From Caenimonas sp. SL110 (GTDB lineage: Bacteria > Pseudomonadota > Gammaproteobacteria > Burkholderiales > Burkholderiaceae_C): a stretch of DNA of 64,000 nucleotides. How positions within the stretch are numbered: the stretch's first letter is position 1; every line of letters begins with the position of its first letter. The position numbers and the translations under genes are program-made. This document shows, one piece after another, positions 18,120 through 27,604 of the stretch. The stretch is from the NCBI RefSeq assembly GCF_001044395.1, contig NZ_JANU01000010.1, positions 19,556 through 83,555 of the forward strand, given 5' to 3'. The notes beneath the pieces are model-generated. The model saw nothing but the letters and a program-made list of their open reading frames with translations, ran no database searches and was not told the DNA's origin.

Positions 18120-18809
18120 TTACCGTGCAGGCTGGCTCATGGCGAGCACTTGCAAGAACGAATCGCTCATTGCAGTCCATCCCACGATTGCGCCCTGCGC
18201 GCGCATCATCTCCACCGCGCTCGCCTTGAACGCGGGAAAGTAACTCTCGGTACAGTCTTCCAGCAGCAGGCAGTCGAAGCCCCGGTCGTTGGCCTCGCGC
18301 ATGGAGGTCTGCACACACACCTCGGTGGTGACACCCATGAACACAAGATGCGTGATACCTGCCTGCTGCATCAGGTTGTGCAGCGGCGTTGCATAGAACG
18401 CGCCCTTGCCCGGCTTGTCGATCACGATTTCACCGGGCACCGGCGCGAGCTGCGCAATGATCTGGTTGCCCGGCTCGCCCGCCACGAGGATGCGGCCCAT
18501 GGGCCCGGTGTCGCCGATGCGCAGCGTGGGGTTGCCGCGATTGCGTTTGGCAGGCGGGCAGTCGGAAAGATCGGCGTTGTGTGCTTCGCGCGTATGCACC
18601 ACCAGGCCGCCCGCTTCACGCCACGCACCGAGCACGCGCTGGCACGCCGGAACAATCGCAGCGAGCAGCGAGACATCGTTGCCCAGCGACTGCCCAAAGC
18701 CGCCAGGCTCGATGAAGTCGCGCTGCATGTCGATGATGACGAGCGCGGTGCGCGCCAGCTCGAACTCGAAGGGGAAGGGCTGGGCGTCGATGTTCATTCG
18801 CGTCTTCAT
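18120..18809 (-). CDS. Isochorismatase-like cysteine hydrolase, biuret amidohydrolase-like
   Basis: 229 residues with the cysteine-hydrolase triad in place: Asp in [11 protein letters not shown] (~residue 27), Lys in IDKPGKGAF (~132) and Cys in [26 protein letters not shown] (~165). The blocks [20 protein letters not shown] and [16 protein letters not shown] resemble biuret amidohydrolase (BiuH), which splits biuret to allophanate and ammonia. Ureidoacrylate or other N-carbamoyl hydrolases share the fold. Position next to AtzH/AtzE-like genes and an allophanate hydrolase elsewhere in the region supports a biuret or ureide amide as substrate. Confidence 0.82.
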   Translation of the reverse strand: MKTRMNIDAQPFPFEFELARTALVIIDMQRDFIEPGGFGQSLGNDVSLLAAIVPACQRVLGAWREAGGLVVHTREAHNADLSDCPPAKRNRGNPTLRIGDTGPMGRILVAGEPGNQIIAQLAPVPGEIVIDKPGKGAFYATPLHNLMQQAGITHLVFMGVTTEVCVQTSMREANDRGFDCLLLEDCTESYFPAFKASAVEMMRAQGAIVGWTAMSDSFLQVLAMSQPAR

Positions 18810-18818
18810 GGCAGTTTT

Positions 18819-19196
18819 TCAGGAAGCCAGCTGGCTCACATGCGCGGCCACCACCCGCCAGCCTTCGGGCGTGCGCACCCATGTCTGGCTCTGGCGTCCG
18901 GTGCGTTCGCTGCCGATGCGGCGAAACTCGATGTTGGCTGTGGCGAAGTCACGTCCAAAGGTGGTGATCGAAGTCCGCAGCACTTCGCGGTCCAGTCCCG
19001 CAGCAGGACGGCCCAGGCGAAATGCGGCGATTTCGTCGAAGCCATAGAGGTTCTCTCCCAGGCCGTAACGCAGCGTATGCGGGCTGCGCCAGAACAGCTC
19101 GTCGAGCACGGCCACGTCGTTGCCGGTCAAGGCTTTTTCGTAACGCGCGAACTGCTCTATCACTTCGGCGAGCACATCGGGCAAATTGACATTCAT
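18819..19196 (-). CDS. atzH: AtzH/HpxZ-like protein (DUF3225)
   Basis: 125 residues, start at the ATG at 19196 which shares one base with the AtzE-like stop (TGATG). The sequence [53 protein letters not shown] matches the DUF3225 SnoaL/NTF2-like family. Members include HpxZ of oxalurate/oxamate use and AtzH, reported to decarboxylate or hydrolyse 1,3-dicarboxyurea formed during cyanuric acid breakdown. It sits between the AtzE-like amidase and the biuret-hydrolase-like gene. The symbol is by similarity of sequence and gene order only. Confidence 0.8.
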   Translation of the reverse strand: MNVNLPDVLAEVIEQFARYEKALTGNDVAVLDELFWRSPHTLRYGLGENLYGFDEIAAFRLGRPAAGLDREVLRTSITTFGRDFATANIEFRRIGSERTGRQSQTWVRTPEGWRVVAAHVSQLAS

Positions 19197-20578
19197 CAAA
19201 GATCGGCCTCCTTCAGTCCGGCGACGCCAGCGGTCTGCAGCACGGCGGCCGCGCGCAGCGCCAGGTCTTCACGCCACGGGGCGGCAATCACCTGCACGCC
19301 GATCGGCATGCCCCCTGTGCCCTGGGGCCACATCGGTGCAGCGACCACCGGGCATCCAGCGAACGACACCGGTTGCGTGAGCAAACCAATCGACGGACGG
19401 CAGGGAAAGCGCTGCCCGTTCACCGTGATCCACTCCTCGCCGATCAGGGGCGCGCTCACCGGCGTCGCTGCGCACAGCAACACGTCCCACTTCGAGAACA
19501 GCGCATTGACCTTGTCGCGGTAGCTTCTGCGAAATCGTTGCGCGCGCACATACCAGTGCGCGGGTTGCAGGGCTCCGGCGATGAAGCGATCGACCGAGTG
19601 CGGCTCGAAGTCCTGCGTGCGCTCGCGCAAGCCAGGCAAGTGCAGGCTGCCGCCTTCGCTCGCGCTCACGATGAACGCAGCCGCACGCCCAAGCGCCGGG
19701 TCGGGCCAGGTCACCTCATCCATCGCGCTCAGCGTTTGCGCGGCCAACGCGACGGCTTCACGCGCAGGCTCCGACGCGTTGTCATGGAAGTAGCCGCCGA
19801 GCACGCCGATGCGCAGCCCCTGCACGCCGGAGCCCAGCCGTGCTGCGACGGGTTGCACGCGCTGCGCATGGCATCCGGGATCGAGCGGGTCGGGCCACTG
19901 CATCGCGTCGTAAGACAAGGCAAGTGTCTCCACACAATCAGCGATAGGCCCGAGGTGATCGATGCTGTGCACGAATGGAAAGGTGCCCCGTCGCGACAGG
20001 CGGCCGAACGTGGGCTTGAGTCCCCACACCCCGCAAAACGAGGCCGGCACGCGGATCGAGCCGTTGGTGTCCGAGCCCAGCGCGAGCGGCACCTGCCCTG
20101 CTGCCACGGCCGCGCCCGAGCCGCCCGAAGAGCCGCCTGCCGTACGCGTGGTGTCGTGCGGATTGCGGCTGGGACCGTAGTGCGTGTTCTCCGTGGTGAA
20201 GCCGTAGGCGTATTCGTCCATGTTGAGGCCGCCGAGCAGCACAGCGCCCGCACCTTTCATGCGGTTCACCAGAACCGCATCGGCGTGCGCGGGCGGCAAG
20301 TCGCGGTTGACCTTCGACCCCGCGAGCGTCGTGACGCCCTCGATGTCGAACAGGTTCTTCACCGCATAGGGCAAGCCCGCGAGCGGCGGCAAGCTCTCGC
20401 CGCGCGCGCGCTGCTCATCCACCCGGCGAGCTTCATCCCGCGCACGGTCGAAGGTGTGACCGGTGAACGCATTGACTTTCGCATCGAGCCGCTCTATGCG
20501 TGCGATGGCATCCGTACAGGCCTCTGACGCGGACATCTCACCGCTGGCGATGGCGCGCAGCAGTTTCGCGCTGTTCAT
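19196..20578 (-). CDS. atzE: Amidase-signature enzyme, AtzE/HpxY-like
   Basis: About 460 residues from the ATG at 20578. The Ser-cisSer-Lys triad of amidase-signature enzymes is visible: Lys74 in [10 protein letters not shown], Ser150 in [10 protein letters not shown] and Ser174 in [15 protein letters not shown]. AtzE deaminates 1-carboxybiuret and forms a GatCA-like complex with the small AtzG. Here the AtzG-like gene is immediately upstream with a TGATG overlap, supporting that assignment over a generic amidase. HpxY of the oxalurate pathway is the main alternative because it has the same partners. Downstream the AtzH-like gene overlaps by one base. Confidence 0.85.
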   Translation of the reverse strand: MNSAKLLRAIASGEMSASEACTDAIARIERLDAKVNAFTGHTFDRARDEARRVDEQRARGESLPPLAGLPYAVKNLFDIEGVTTLAGSKVNRDLPPAHADAVLVNRMKGAGAVLLGGLNMDEYAYGFTTENTHYGPSRNPHDTTRTAGGSSGGSGAAVAAGQVPLALGSDTNGSIRVPASFCGVWGLKPTFGRLSRRGTFPFVHSIDHLGPIADCVETLALSYDAMQWPDPLDPGCHAQRVQPVAARLGSGVQGLRIGVLGGYFHDNASEPAREAVALAAQTLSAMDEVTWPDPALGRAAAFIVSASEGGSLHLPGLRERTQDFEPHSVDRFIAGALQPAHWYVRAQRFRRSYRDKVNALFSKWDVLLCAATPVSAPLIGEEWITVNGQRFPCRPSIGLLTQPVSFAGCPVVAAPMWPQGTGGMPIGVQVIAAPWREDLALRAAAVLQTAGVAGLKEADL

Positions 20579-20790
20579 CACGATGCGTCCTCTTTCGGAA
20601 ATGGCGCAGGACAAAACACCTCGGCGGGTTCGTCCTCCGGCGACAGCGGGGCCGCTTCCAGCAAGGCAGCCATCGCAGCGGTGCGCGCCAGATGCGTGGC
20701 GACTGCCTGCGCACGCTGCGCATCCAATGGCAATCGCACCATGCGCGCAGCAGACGTCACATAGGCCAGAACTTCAGACTCGTCCATCAT
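20578..20790 (-). CDS. atzG: AtzG/HpxX-like small amidase partner (DUF4089)
   Basis: 70 residues. The sequence MMDESEVLAYVTSAARMVRLPLDAQRAQAVATHLARTAAMAALLEA is a short helical hairpin of the DUF4089 type, related to GatC of the tRNA amidotransferase; the tail PLSPEDEPAEVFCPAPFP is the extended arm that would wrap its amidase. In the AtzE-AtzG complex it is needed for stable amidase. It overlaps the permease stop by four bases and the amidase start by one, which fits co-translational assembly. Confidence 0.8.
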   Translation of the reverse strand: MMDESEVLAYVTSAARMVRLPLDAQRAQAVATHLARTAAMAALLEAAPLSPEDEPAEVFCPAPFPKEDAS

Positions 20791-21710
20791 CGTCCCGCAA
20801 AAGGTTGTGTGAGTGCAGCCGGCGCAATCTGGCGACCGACCAGGCCACCCACGGCCAGCAGGGCCAGCACATACGGCAGCATGATCAAGAGCGCGCTCGG
20901 AACATTCACGCCCAGCGCAGGCAACTGGAACTGCAATGCAGTCGCCGCGCCGAACAGGCCGCAGGCCAGCAAGGTGCGGCCCAGCTTCCAGTTGCCGAAG
21001 ATCACGGCGGCAATCGCCAGATACCCCGCGCCGCTGGTCATGCCTTCGGTGAAAGTGTGGATGTCACCGATCGACAAAAAGCAACCGGCCAATGCCGACA
21101 TGAAGCCCGCGAACATGACGGCTCCGTAACGGATGCGGTTCACAGGCAATCCCGAGTTCGCCGCCGCCTGAGGCGCAGTGCCTGCCGCATGAACGGCGAG
21201 CCCGACCGACGTGCTGCGCATGGTCCACGCCACCACCACGATGAGCACAGCGGCCGCATACAACAACCACGTCTGGCGAAACACATGTTCGCCCAGGTAA
21301 GGCACATCGGCCAGACCCGGCGGCGCCCACTTGTCCAGTCCGGGAATCTCTGCGCGGGAGCGGCCGCCAAACAGTGCGCGGTAGCCCAGCGTCGTCGCGC
21401 CGAGCACCAGGATGTTGATACCGATGCCGGTGACGATCTGGTTGGCGCGCAGCGTGATGCTCAAAAACGCCTGCAGCCATGCGATCGGCAGCACGCAGAT
21501 GACACCGAGCGCGAGCCCCGCCAGTGGTGAGCCGGTAGCCCACGAGCCCACTGCGCCTGCGAATGCGCCCGTCAGCATCATTCCTTCGACGCTCATGTTG
21601 AGCACGCCCGCGCGTTCACTCACCAGTTCGCCCGTGGCGGCCAGCAGCAAGGGGGCGGCCAGACGGATGCTGGAGCCCACGAACACAGCAGCCATTTCAG
21701 GTTCGATCAT
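20787..21710 (-). CDS. BMP-type ABC transporter permease (second subunit)
   Basis: 307 residues starting at the ATG at 21710 (MIEPEMAAVFVGSSIRLAAPLLLAATGELVSERAGVLNMSVEGMMLTGAFAG). The motif GELVSERAGVLN(M/L)SVEGMML is characteristic of the nucleoside/BMP-type permeases related to YufQ and RbsC. About eight membrane segments. It overlaps the other permease by four bases and the AtzG-like gene by four bases. Confidence 0.9.
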   Translation of the reverse strand: MIEPEMAAVFVGSSIRLAAPLLLAATGELVSERAGVLNMSVEGMMLTGAFAGAVGSWATGSPLAGLALGVICVLPIAWLQAFLSITLRANQIVTGIGINILVLGATTLGYRALFGGRSRAEIPGLDKWAPPGLADVPYLGEHVFRQTWLLYAAAVLIVVVAWTMRSTSVGLAVHAAGTAPQAAANSGLPVNRIRYGAVMFAGFMSALAGCFLSIGDIHTFTEGMTSGAGYLAIAAVIFGNWKLGRTLLACGLFGAATALQFQLPALGVNVPSALLIMLPYVLALLAVGGLVGRQIAPAALTQPFAGR

Positions 21711-22786
21711 GCGCGGCTCCTTTCCATGCGCCCGATCGCCAGCGCTGCCCCTGCCAGTGTCACGATGATCAGGCCCTGTATCACGACGACCAGCGCCGTG
21801 GGCACCTGCGCGACCATCTCCATGTTGATGCCGCCCGATCGCAGGAAGCCGAACAGCAGCGACCCCGCAACGACGCCGGTCACCGATCCCCGCGCGAGCA
21901 GTCCCACCACCAGGCCGTCGAATCCGTAACCCGACGAGAAGCCCGCCTTCAAGGTGTACTGCTCGCCTTGCAACATGCACGCACCCGCGAGGCCGCCGAG
22001 CGCCCCTGCTGCGCACAACGCGCCGATGGTGAGGCGGTCGATCGGCATGCCGGCGCGGCGCGCGGCGCGTGGGTTGAGTCCGACTGCGCGCAGCCGCAAG
22101 CCCATGACGGTGAAGGCCAGCACGACTGCGACCACCATCGCCAGCACGAGCCCGATCGGCAGGCCGATGTGCATGGGCATCGCGGCGTCGCCGGTGAGCA
22201 GCGGCAATTGCGTCGCAGCAGGGATCTCCAGCGACTCGGGCAACGTGGCAGCGCTGGTCATCGGCCTGCGCAGCAGCGACTCCGATTGAACGCTGCCGTA
22301 CACCATCCAGATCGCGATGAAGGACAGCAGCAGCGTTGCGATCACTTCGTTGGTGCCCGCCTTCACGCGAAGCACGCCCGCGATGCCACCCCAGAACGCA
22401 CCGGCCAGGCACGCGCCCAGCATGGGCACGATGAAGGTCAGGCCCAGCGGCAGTGCGGCAACCGGTGCCCACAGGCATAAGGCTGTGGCCGCGATGCCGC
22501 CGACGGCGATCTGACCCTCGCCTCCGACGTTCGTGAGGTTGGCACGCTCGGCCAGGATGAATCCCAGGCCCACGAGCATGAACACCAGCGCGCGATTGAT
22601 GGAAGCGGCAAACGCATACGGCGAGCCCCACGCGCCATCGGCAAATGCGGCAACCGCCTCACCCACCGGCACGCCCATCAACGCCACCATCGCCACGCCT
22701 GCCAGCAGCGCACCGGCCACTGCTGCGATGGAGACCCACACTGCCGGTCCGGGACGCCATGCCCGGGGTGCCATTGATATCGTCAT
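21707..22786 (-). CDS. BMP-type ABC transporter permease (first subunit)
   Basis: About 359 residues, multi-spanning, from the ATG at 22786 that overlaps the ATPase stop as ATGA. The segments ERANLTNVGGEGQIAVGGIAATA and KAGTNEVIATLLLSFIAIWMVYG match the YufP-type permease of nucleoside or purine ABC importers. An upstream in-frame reading from 22855 would overlap the ATPase gene without support. Pairs with the next permease to form the membrane channel. Confidence 0.9.
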   Translation of the reverse strand: MTISMAPRAWRPGPAVWVSIAAVAGALLAGVAMVALMGVPVGEAVAAFADGAWGSPYAFAASINRALVFMLVGLGFILAERANLTNVGGEGQIAVGGIAATALCLWAPVAALPLGLTFIVPMLGACLAGAFWGGIAGVLRVKAGTNEVIATLLLSFIAIWMVYGSVQSESLLRRPMTSAATLPESLEIPAATQLPLLTGDAAMPMHIGLPIGLVLAMVVAVVLAFTVMGLRLRAVGLNPRAARRAGMPIDRLTIGALCAAGALGGLAGACMLQGEQYTLKAGFSSGYGFDGLVVGLLARGSVTGVVAGSLLFGFLRSGGINMEMVAQVPTALVVVIQGLIIVTLAGAALAIGRMERSRA

Positions 22787-24453
22787 GCGGCCTGCTCCTG
22801 CTGCCCTGCCATCCATGCGCCGATACGCGGGCGCTGGGAACGCGAGGCTTCGCAAGTGCCCATGATGCGACCGCGATACAGCACCACCACCCGATGCGCC
22901 ACCGACAGCAGCTCATCGAGTTCAGACGAGATCAGCAGCACGCCAACGCCTCGGGCTGCAGCCGCGCGGATGTGGTTGTAGATCGCTTCCACCGCTCCGA
23001 CATCGAGCCCGCGTGTGGGTTGCGCAGCGATCAGAAAGCGCAGCGGATCGAGCGTGAGTTCACGCGCGAGCACCGCCTTTTGCTGGTTGCCGCCAGACAG
23101 GCCGCCGAACGCCACATGGGGACTCGCAGCGCGCACATCGAATCGCTCCATCAGCGCCTGCGCCTCGCGCGTGAGCGCGGCGCGGTCCAGCAGACCAAAG
23201 CGGCGAAAGCGCGCGAGGCGATCCAGCATGATGTTCTCGGCCACGCTCATGCCCGTGACGCATGCGAGCGCATGACGGTCTTCGGGCACGACACCGCAGC
23301 CGGCCTGGGTGAGCACGCGAGGCGATTGCCCCGTCATCTCCTGTCCGCTCAAAAAGAACCGCCCTTCCGTCGGCGCGAGCATGCCCGACAGCACCGCGCC
23401 CAATTCGCCTTGACCGTTGCCCTCGACGCCCGCGACAGCGACGATCTCGCCGGGAGCAACCATCAGGGTGAACCTGTCCAGGCGCAGCACGCCGTCGGCG
23501 TCGCGCACGGTGAGGCCGTCTGCCGTGAGCGCAGGCTCGTGCGCACGAATCGCAGCGGGCGCTGCGAGGTGACGCGAGCCGGTCAACGGCAAGGCCAGTC
23601 CATCGATGTCCAGCGGAGCAGGAGTTTCTTCAACATCTTCCATCGCCGGTGCAGGCCCAGCGAGGTCGCGCTGGATCATCGCTCGCACCAAGGCATCGAT
23701 TTCCTGCGCAGGTGCGTCGGAGCGCGCTGCGACCTTGCCACCGCGCAACACGGTCGCTCGTCTGGCCACCTGGCGAATCTCGGCCAGCTTGTGCGTGACC
23801 AGCGCAACACCGCAGCCCTGCGCGGCCACACGGGAGCAAACCGCCATGAGCGACTCGATCTCGGCAGGCAGCAACACGGCTGTGGGTTCGTCGAGCACCA
23901 GCAGGCGCGGTTCGCGGATCAGGCACTTGACGATCTCCACCCGCTGGCGCTCACCCACCGACAGGTCCTGGATGCGCGCCCACGGATCGAGTGCGAGGCC
24001 GTAACGCTCGCGCATGGTGTCGAGCTTCGCAGCCCACGCGCGACGATCCAGCACACCGCGTGCCTGACCCAGGATCAGGTTGTCCACGACGCTCAGGTCA
24101 GGCACCAGGCTGAAGTGCTGGTGGACCATCGCGATGCCGCGCGAAAGCGCATCGGCCGGTGAGCGAGGACGCCAGGCATGGCCTTCAAAAGTCATGGTCC
24201 CGGCATCGGGCGCATACACGCCGAACACCATGTTGCACAGCGTCGATTTGCCCGCGCCGTTCTCGCCCAGCAGGCAATGAACTTCACCCGGCCACAGGTC
24301 CAGTGACACGTCCTGCAAGGCCTGCAGGCTGCCGAACCGCTTGGAGAGCCCTTCGATGCGCAGCAGCGGGCCCGCAGACGATGCGGCCGAAGCCGCAGCG
24401 CGCACTGCATCCACGGTACCCACACCCGGACTCGAATCGGGATAGCCGCGCAC
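22783..24453 (-). CDS. BMP-type ABC transporter, double ATP-binding protein
   Basis: About 556 residues with two ATPase halves. The first has Walker A GENGAGKST, signature LSVGERQRVEIVKCL and Walker B LLVLDEPTAVL. The second has the degenerate GVEGNGQGEL, signature LSGGNQQKAVLARELTL and an altered Walker B (FLIAAQPTRGLD), the usual asymmetry of sugar/nucleoside-type importers. Translation probably starts at the GTG at 24453, 6 bases after the receptor gene. It energises the two following permeases. Confidence 0.92.
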   Translation of the reverse strand: MRGYPDSSPGVGTVDAVRAAASAASSAGPLLRIEGLSKRFGSLQALQDVSLDLWPGEVHCLLGENGAGKSTLCNMVFGVYAPDAGTMTFEGHAWRPRSPADALSRGIAMVHQHFSLVPDLSVVDNLILGQARGVLDRRAWAAKLDTMRERYGLALDPWARIQDLSVGERQRVEIVKCLIREPRLLVLDEPTAVLLPAEIESLMAVCSRVAAQGCGVALVTHKLAEIRQVARRATVLRGGKVAARSDAPAQEIDALVRAMIQRDLAGPAPAMEDVEETPAPLDIDGLALPLTGSRHLAAPAAIRAHEPALTADGLTVRDADGVLRLDRFTLMVAPGEIVAVAGVEGNGQGELGAVLSGMLAPTEGRFFLSGQEMTGQSPRVLTQAGCGVVPEDRHALACVTGMSVAENIMLDRLARFRRFGLLDRAALTREAQALMERFDVRAASPHVAFGGLSGGNQQKAVLARELTLDPLRFLIAAQPTRGLDVGAVEAIYNHIRAAAARGVGVLLISSELDELLSVAHRVVVLYRGRIMGTCEASRSQRPRIGAWMAGQQEQAA

Positions 24454-24459
24454 GGCCTA

Positions 24460-25443
24460 TCAGCCTTCCAGCACCTTGATCTTGCCGCTCTGGATGTCCT
24501 TCTTGATCTGCTCCAGCTTGGTCTTCATCTCGGGTGTCGCGCCGCACACGACCATGTCCGATGCCTTGGGGCCCATCGCCAGGCCGAATGGCTTGTAGCC
24601 CGCCTTCCATGTGCCCTTGACTGCTTCGTCGATCGCGTACTGCACCTGGTAACCCACGCCTGTGATGCTGTAGGCGGGATACAGCGGATCGGTGCCGCAG
24701 CGGTCGGTGTAGCTGCCCACGATCTTGGTGGACTTTTCCTTGGCTGCCTGCTCCATGCCGCGCAGGCCCAGGTTCAGGATGTGATAGTGCACGTCCGCGC
24801 CCTGCGCAATGGCGGCCAGCGTGGCTTCCTTGGACTTGGCGACATTGTCGAAGTCGCCGGTGTAGTTCTCGAAATACTTGATCTTGGGGTTGACGTACTT
24901 CGCGCCGTTGCCGAACTCCTTGCCGGCATTGACGATGGAAGGAATCTCCATGCCGCCCACATAACTCACAGCGCCGCTCTTGGAGAGCATGGCCGCTGCC
25001 GCACCCGCGACAAACGCGATCTCGGCCTGCTTGACGTCGTAGCCTGCCACGTTGGGCATCTCGTCGCCCTTGTTGCCGCCCACGATGGAGAACTTGGTGT
25101 TGGGGAAACGCTTGGCAACCTTCATCACCGCTGCCTGCGTCTGGCCGCCCACCCCGATCACCAGCTTGTTCTTGGACGCAAGATTGGTGAGCGCCTGTTC
25201 CATGTCGGCGTAGTTGATGTTTTCGATCATCTGCACCTTGACCTTGCTGCCCAGCGACTTCTGCGCAGCCGTCAAGCCGTCATAACCCGATTCCATCCAG
25301 CCCTTGTCGGACTTGGAACCGGGGATGAGGATGCCCACGGCCAGCGGGTCAGCGGCCTGCGCGGCAGGCAACAGGGCGCCGGTGGCGAGGGTCATCGCAA
25401 TGACCGAACGTGAAAGAGGAGACAGGGGGGACAGGGTCTTCAT
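24460..25443 (-). CDS. BMP family ABC transporter substrate-binding protein
   Basis: About 327 residues from the ATG at 25443, which has AAGG six bases upstream and opens a signal peptide (LSRSVIAMTLATGALLPAAQA). The body has the BMP/Med-type pattern: LAVGILIPGSKSDKGWMESGYDGL, NKLVIGVGGQTQAAVMKVAKRFPNTKFSIVGGN and YVGGMEIPSIVNAGKEF. BMP receptors generally bind nucleosides or purine-like molecules. Being first in the operon with AtzE/G/H-like enzymes, it probably binds a nitrogen-rich heterocycle or ureide. Confidence 0.92.
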   Translation of the reverse strand: MKTLSPLSPLSRSVIAMTLATGALLPAAQAADPLAVGILIPGSKSDKGWMESGYDGLTAAQKSLGSKVKVQMIENINYADMEQALTNLASKNKLVIGVGGQTQAAVMKVAKRFPNTKFSIVGGNKGDEMPNVAGYDVKQAEIAFVAGAAAAMLSKSGAVSYVGGMEIPSIVNAGKEFGNGAKYVNPKIKYFENYTGDFDNVAKSKEATLAAIAQGADVHYHILNLGLRGMEQAAKEKSTKIVGSYTDRCGTDPLYPAYSITGVGYQVQYAIDEAVKGTWKAGYKPFGLAMGPKASDMVVCGATPEMKTKLEQIKKDIQSGKIKVLEG

Positions 25444-25472
25444 GGCATGCCTTTCGCTTGGAGGTAGGGAAC

Positions 25473-25492
25473 AAGTAAATAAACGATTACTT
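25473..25492. promoter_or_regulatory. Candidate operator between the divergent ureide operons
   Basis: AAGTAA at 25473-25478 and TTACTT at 25487-25492 form a perfect 6-base inverted repeat with an 8-base AT-rich spacer. It lies 30 bases before the receptor gene start, in an otherwise GC-rich 179-base divergent region. Both the TetR and the GntR regulator of the region are candidate binders; which one is not decidable from sequence. Confidence 0.4.
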
Positions 25493-25622
25493 ACCGACAT
25501 GCATCGCAATAACAATGCCAGTCTGAAAGCTGTACTTTTTGCAATTTCGCGCGCGCAGCCGGTGCACACGCACCAACATGTCGCGCGGCGCGCACCCTGA
25601 TCGAACGCAACCTGGAGCTGTC

Positions 25623-26423
25623 ATGAAACGCCATCCGTACCTGCCTGACAACCGCCCCGAAGGCGCCCTGGGCCTGGGCCATCACTACTACTGGATCGCC
25701 ACGCCGGGCGAGGTCGACATGTCCGTCGCACCGCCGCCGCCCGAGCGCGCGCGCATCACCGCGCAGCCGCAAAACGTGGTCGTGGACTTGCGGCGAACCG
25801 CCATCGTCATCATCGATTTGCAGAACGATTTCTGCGCGAAAGATGGCTGGGTCGATTCGCTGGGCTTTGACTACACCGCCGACCGCACGCCTATCGAGCC
25901 GCTGCAAAAACTGCTGCCTGCGCTGCGCGATGCGGGCGTGCCGGTGGTGTGGGTCAACTGGGGCAATCGAGCCGACCTCGCCAACATGCCGCCCAACCAG
26001 ATTCACCTGTACGACAACGGCGGCCAGGGCGTGGGGCTGGGCTACCCGCTGCCCAGCGGCAAGGGCAACGTGCTGGAAAAGGATTCGTGGGCTGCCGCTG
26101 TCGTCGATGAACTCGCGCCGCAAGCCGGCGACATCCAGGTGGACAAGCACCGCATCAGCGGCTTCTGGGACACGCCGCTGGACAGCATCCTGAAGAACCT
26201 GGGCATCAAGACGATCTTGTTCGCAGGCTGCAACACCGACCAGTGCGTGCTGCACACCCTGACCGATGCCAACTTTCTGGGCTACGGCTGCGTGATGCTG
26301 GAAGACTGCTGCGCGACCAGCTCGCCTGCGTTCTGCACCGAGGCCACGGTATGGAACGTGAAGAAGTGCTTCGGCTTCGTGACCGGCTCGCAGCAGGTGC
26401 TCGACGCCCTGCCCGCACGGTGA
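25623..26423 (+). CDS. Isochorismatase-like cysteine hydrolase (second)
   Basis: 267 residues from the ATG at 25623, which has GGAG five bases upstream. The cysteine-hydrolase triad is present: Asp in AIVIIDLQNDFCAKDGWVDSLG, Lys in IQVDKHRISGFWDTPLD and Cys in FAGCNTDQCVLHTLTDANFLGYGCVMLEDCC. An unusual 60-residue N-terminal extension (DNRPEGALGLGHHYYWIATPGEVDM) precedes the core. It probably hydrolyses an N-carbamoyl or ureide amide. Its stop overlaps the start of the next amidase as TGATG. Confidence 0.85.
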   Translation: MKRHPYLPDNRPEGALGLGHHYYWIATPGEVDMSVAPPPPERARITAQPQNVVVDLRRTAIVIIDLQNDFCAKDGWVDSLGFDYTADRTPIEPLQKLLPALRDAGVPVVWVNWGNRADLANMPPNQIHLYDNGGQGVGLGYPLPSGKGNVLEKDSWAAAVVDELAPQAGDIQVDKHRISGFWDTPLDSILKNLGIKTILFAGCNTDQCVLHTLTDANFLGYGCVMLEDCCATSSPAFCTEATVWNVKKCFGFVTGSQQVLDALPAR

Positions 26424-27604
26424 TGGAGGCTTCGACCGGGTCACGCGGCTTCGTCCCCGGACCGCGCTGCGAGCGCGCAGCGACGGGCAGCGGTGTGCTC
26501 GATGGCATGCGGCTGGCCGTGAAGGACCTGATCGACGTAGCAGCTGCGCACACCGGAGGCGGCAATCCCGACTGGCTTGCGAGTCATGGCGTCGCCGACG
26601 CCGATGCGCCCGCCGTTGCCTTGCTGCGCGCGAATGGCGCGCGAGTCGTGGGCAAGACCATCACCGATGAACTGGCATTCAGCCTGGAGGGCGACAACGC
26701 CTGGTACGGCGCGCCGCGTCACCCCACCGACCCTGAGCGACTGACCGGCGGCTCTTCCAGCGGATCGGCGGCTGCCGTCGCCTGGAACGAAGCGGACATC
26801 GCACTGGGCACCGATACCGGCGGCTCGGTGCGGGTTCCCGCATCGTTTTGTGGTGTCTTTGCGATGCGTGCGACGCACGGCCGCATCTCGCTCGATGGCG
26901 TTGTGCCATTCGCGCCGAGTTACGACACCGTGGGCTGGTTCGCCCGCGATGCGCAACGGCTGCGTGCGGCAGGCCGCGTCTTGCTGCAAAGCCGCGTGAC
27001 CCAAACGCAGCGTCCGCTGAAATTGCGGATTGCGCACGACACACTCGAACTGGCCGATGCGCCTGTGCGCGATGCGCTCATCGACTGGTGCGCACGCGCC
27101 GGTATCGAGCAACGCGTCGACGTGTTCGATGGCGACTGGCACGAATGGGTGAACACCTACGCCACGCTGCAGGGCCTGGAAATCCGGCAACAGCTTGGGC
27201 CCTGGATTCGCGCGCGCAAACCCGCGTTCGGTCCTTCCATCGCGCCGCGCTTCGAGCAGGCACTGGCGCTGGACCCTGCCCTGTTCGAGATTTGGAACGC
27301 CTGGCGAACGCGAGCAAGACACAGCCTTGCCACGCGCCTCGCGCCCGGCGAGGCCTGGCTGATCCCCGCCGCGCCCTGCGTCGCCCTGCAGCGCAACGCG
27401 AGTGGCGACGAACTCGGTCTCTTCTACCAACGCGCACTCGCGCTCGGCTCCATCGCGGGCCACGCCGGTCTGCCTCAAATCACGATGCCATTGGCAAGCG
27501 CGAACAGCCTGCCCGTGGCGGTCTCCTTCATCGCCGCCGCCGGACAGGACGAGCAACTGCTCGACCTTGCCGTCGCACTGACTCACAACCGGAGCAACGC
27601 TTGA
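26423..27604 (+). CDS. Amidase-signature enzyme (second)
   Basis: 393 residues from the ATG at 26423. Triad blocks: MRLAVKDLIDVAA (Lys), TGGSSSGSAAAVA (cis-Ser) and [20 protein letters not shown] (Ser nucleophile). It is shorter than most amidases of this group, with a compact C-terminal half. It is coupled to the upstream cysteine hydrolase and the downstream TetR gene by TGATG and TTGA overlaps. The amide substrate is unknown; the context suggests the same ureide-type compound taken up by the neighbouring transporters. Confidence 0.88.
   Translation: MEASTGSRGFVPGPRCERAATGSGVLDGMRLAVKDLIDVAAAHTGGGNPDWLASHGVADADAPAVALLRANGARVVGKTITDELAFSLEGDNAWYGAPRHPTDPERLTGGSSSGSAAAVAWNEADIALGTDTGGSVRVPASFCGVFAMRATHGRISLDGVVPFAPSYDTVGWFARDAQRLRAAGRVLLQSRVTQTQRPLKLRIAHDTLELADAPVRDALIDWCARAGIEQRVDVFDGDWHEWVNTYATLQGLEIRQQLGPWIRARKPAFGPSIAPRFEQALALDPALFEIWNAWRTRARHSLATRLAPGEAWLIPAAPCVALQRNASGDELGLFYQRALALGSIAGHAGLPQITMPLASANSLPVAVSFIAAAGQDEQLLDLAVALTHNRSNA

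Noticed and set aside
20787..22631. Single 614-residue open frame spanning both BMP permeases
   Set aside because: The part left of 21710 is the real permease; the rest is out-of-frame Arg-rich sequence over the other permease gene.
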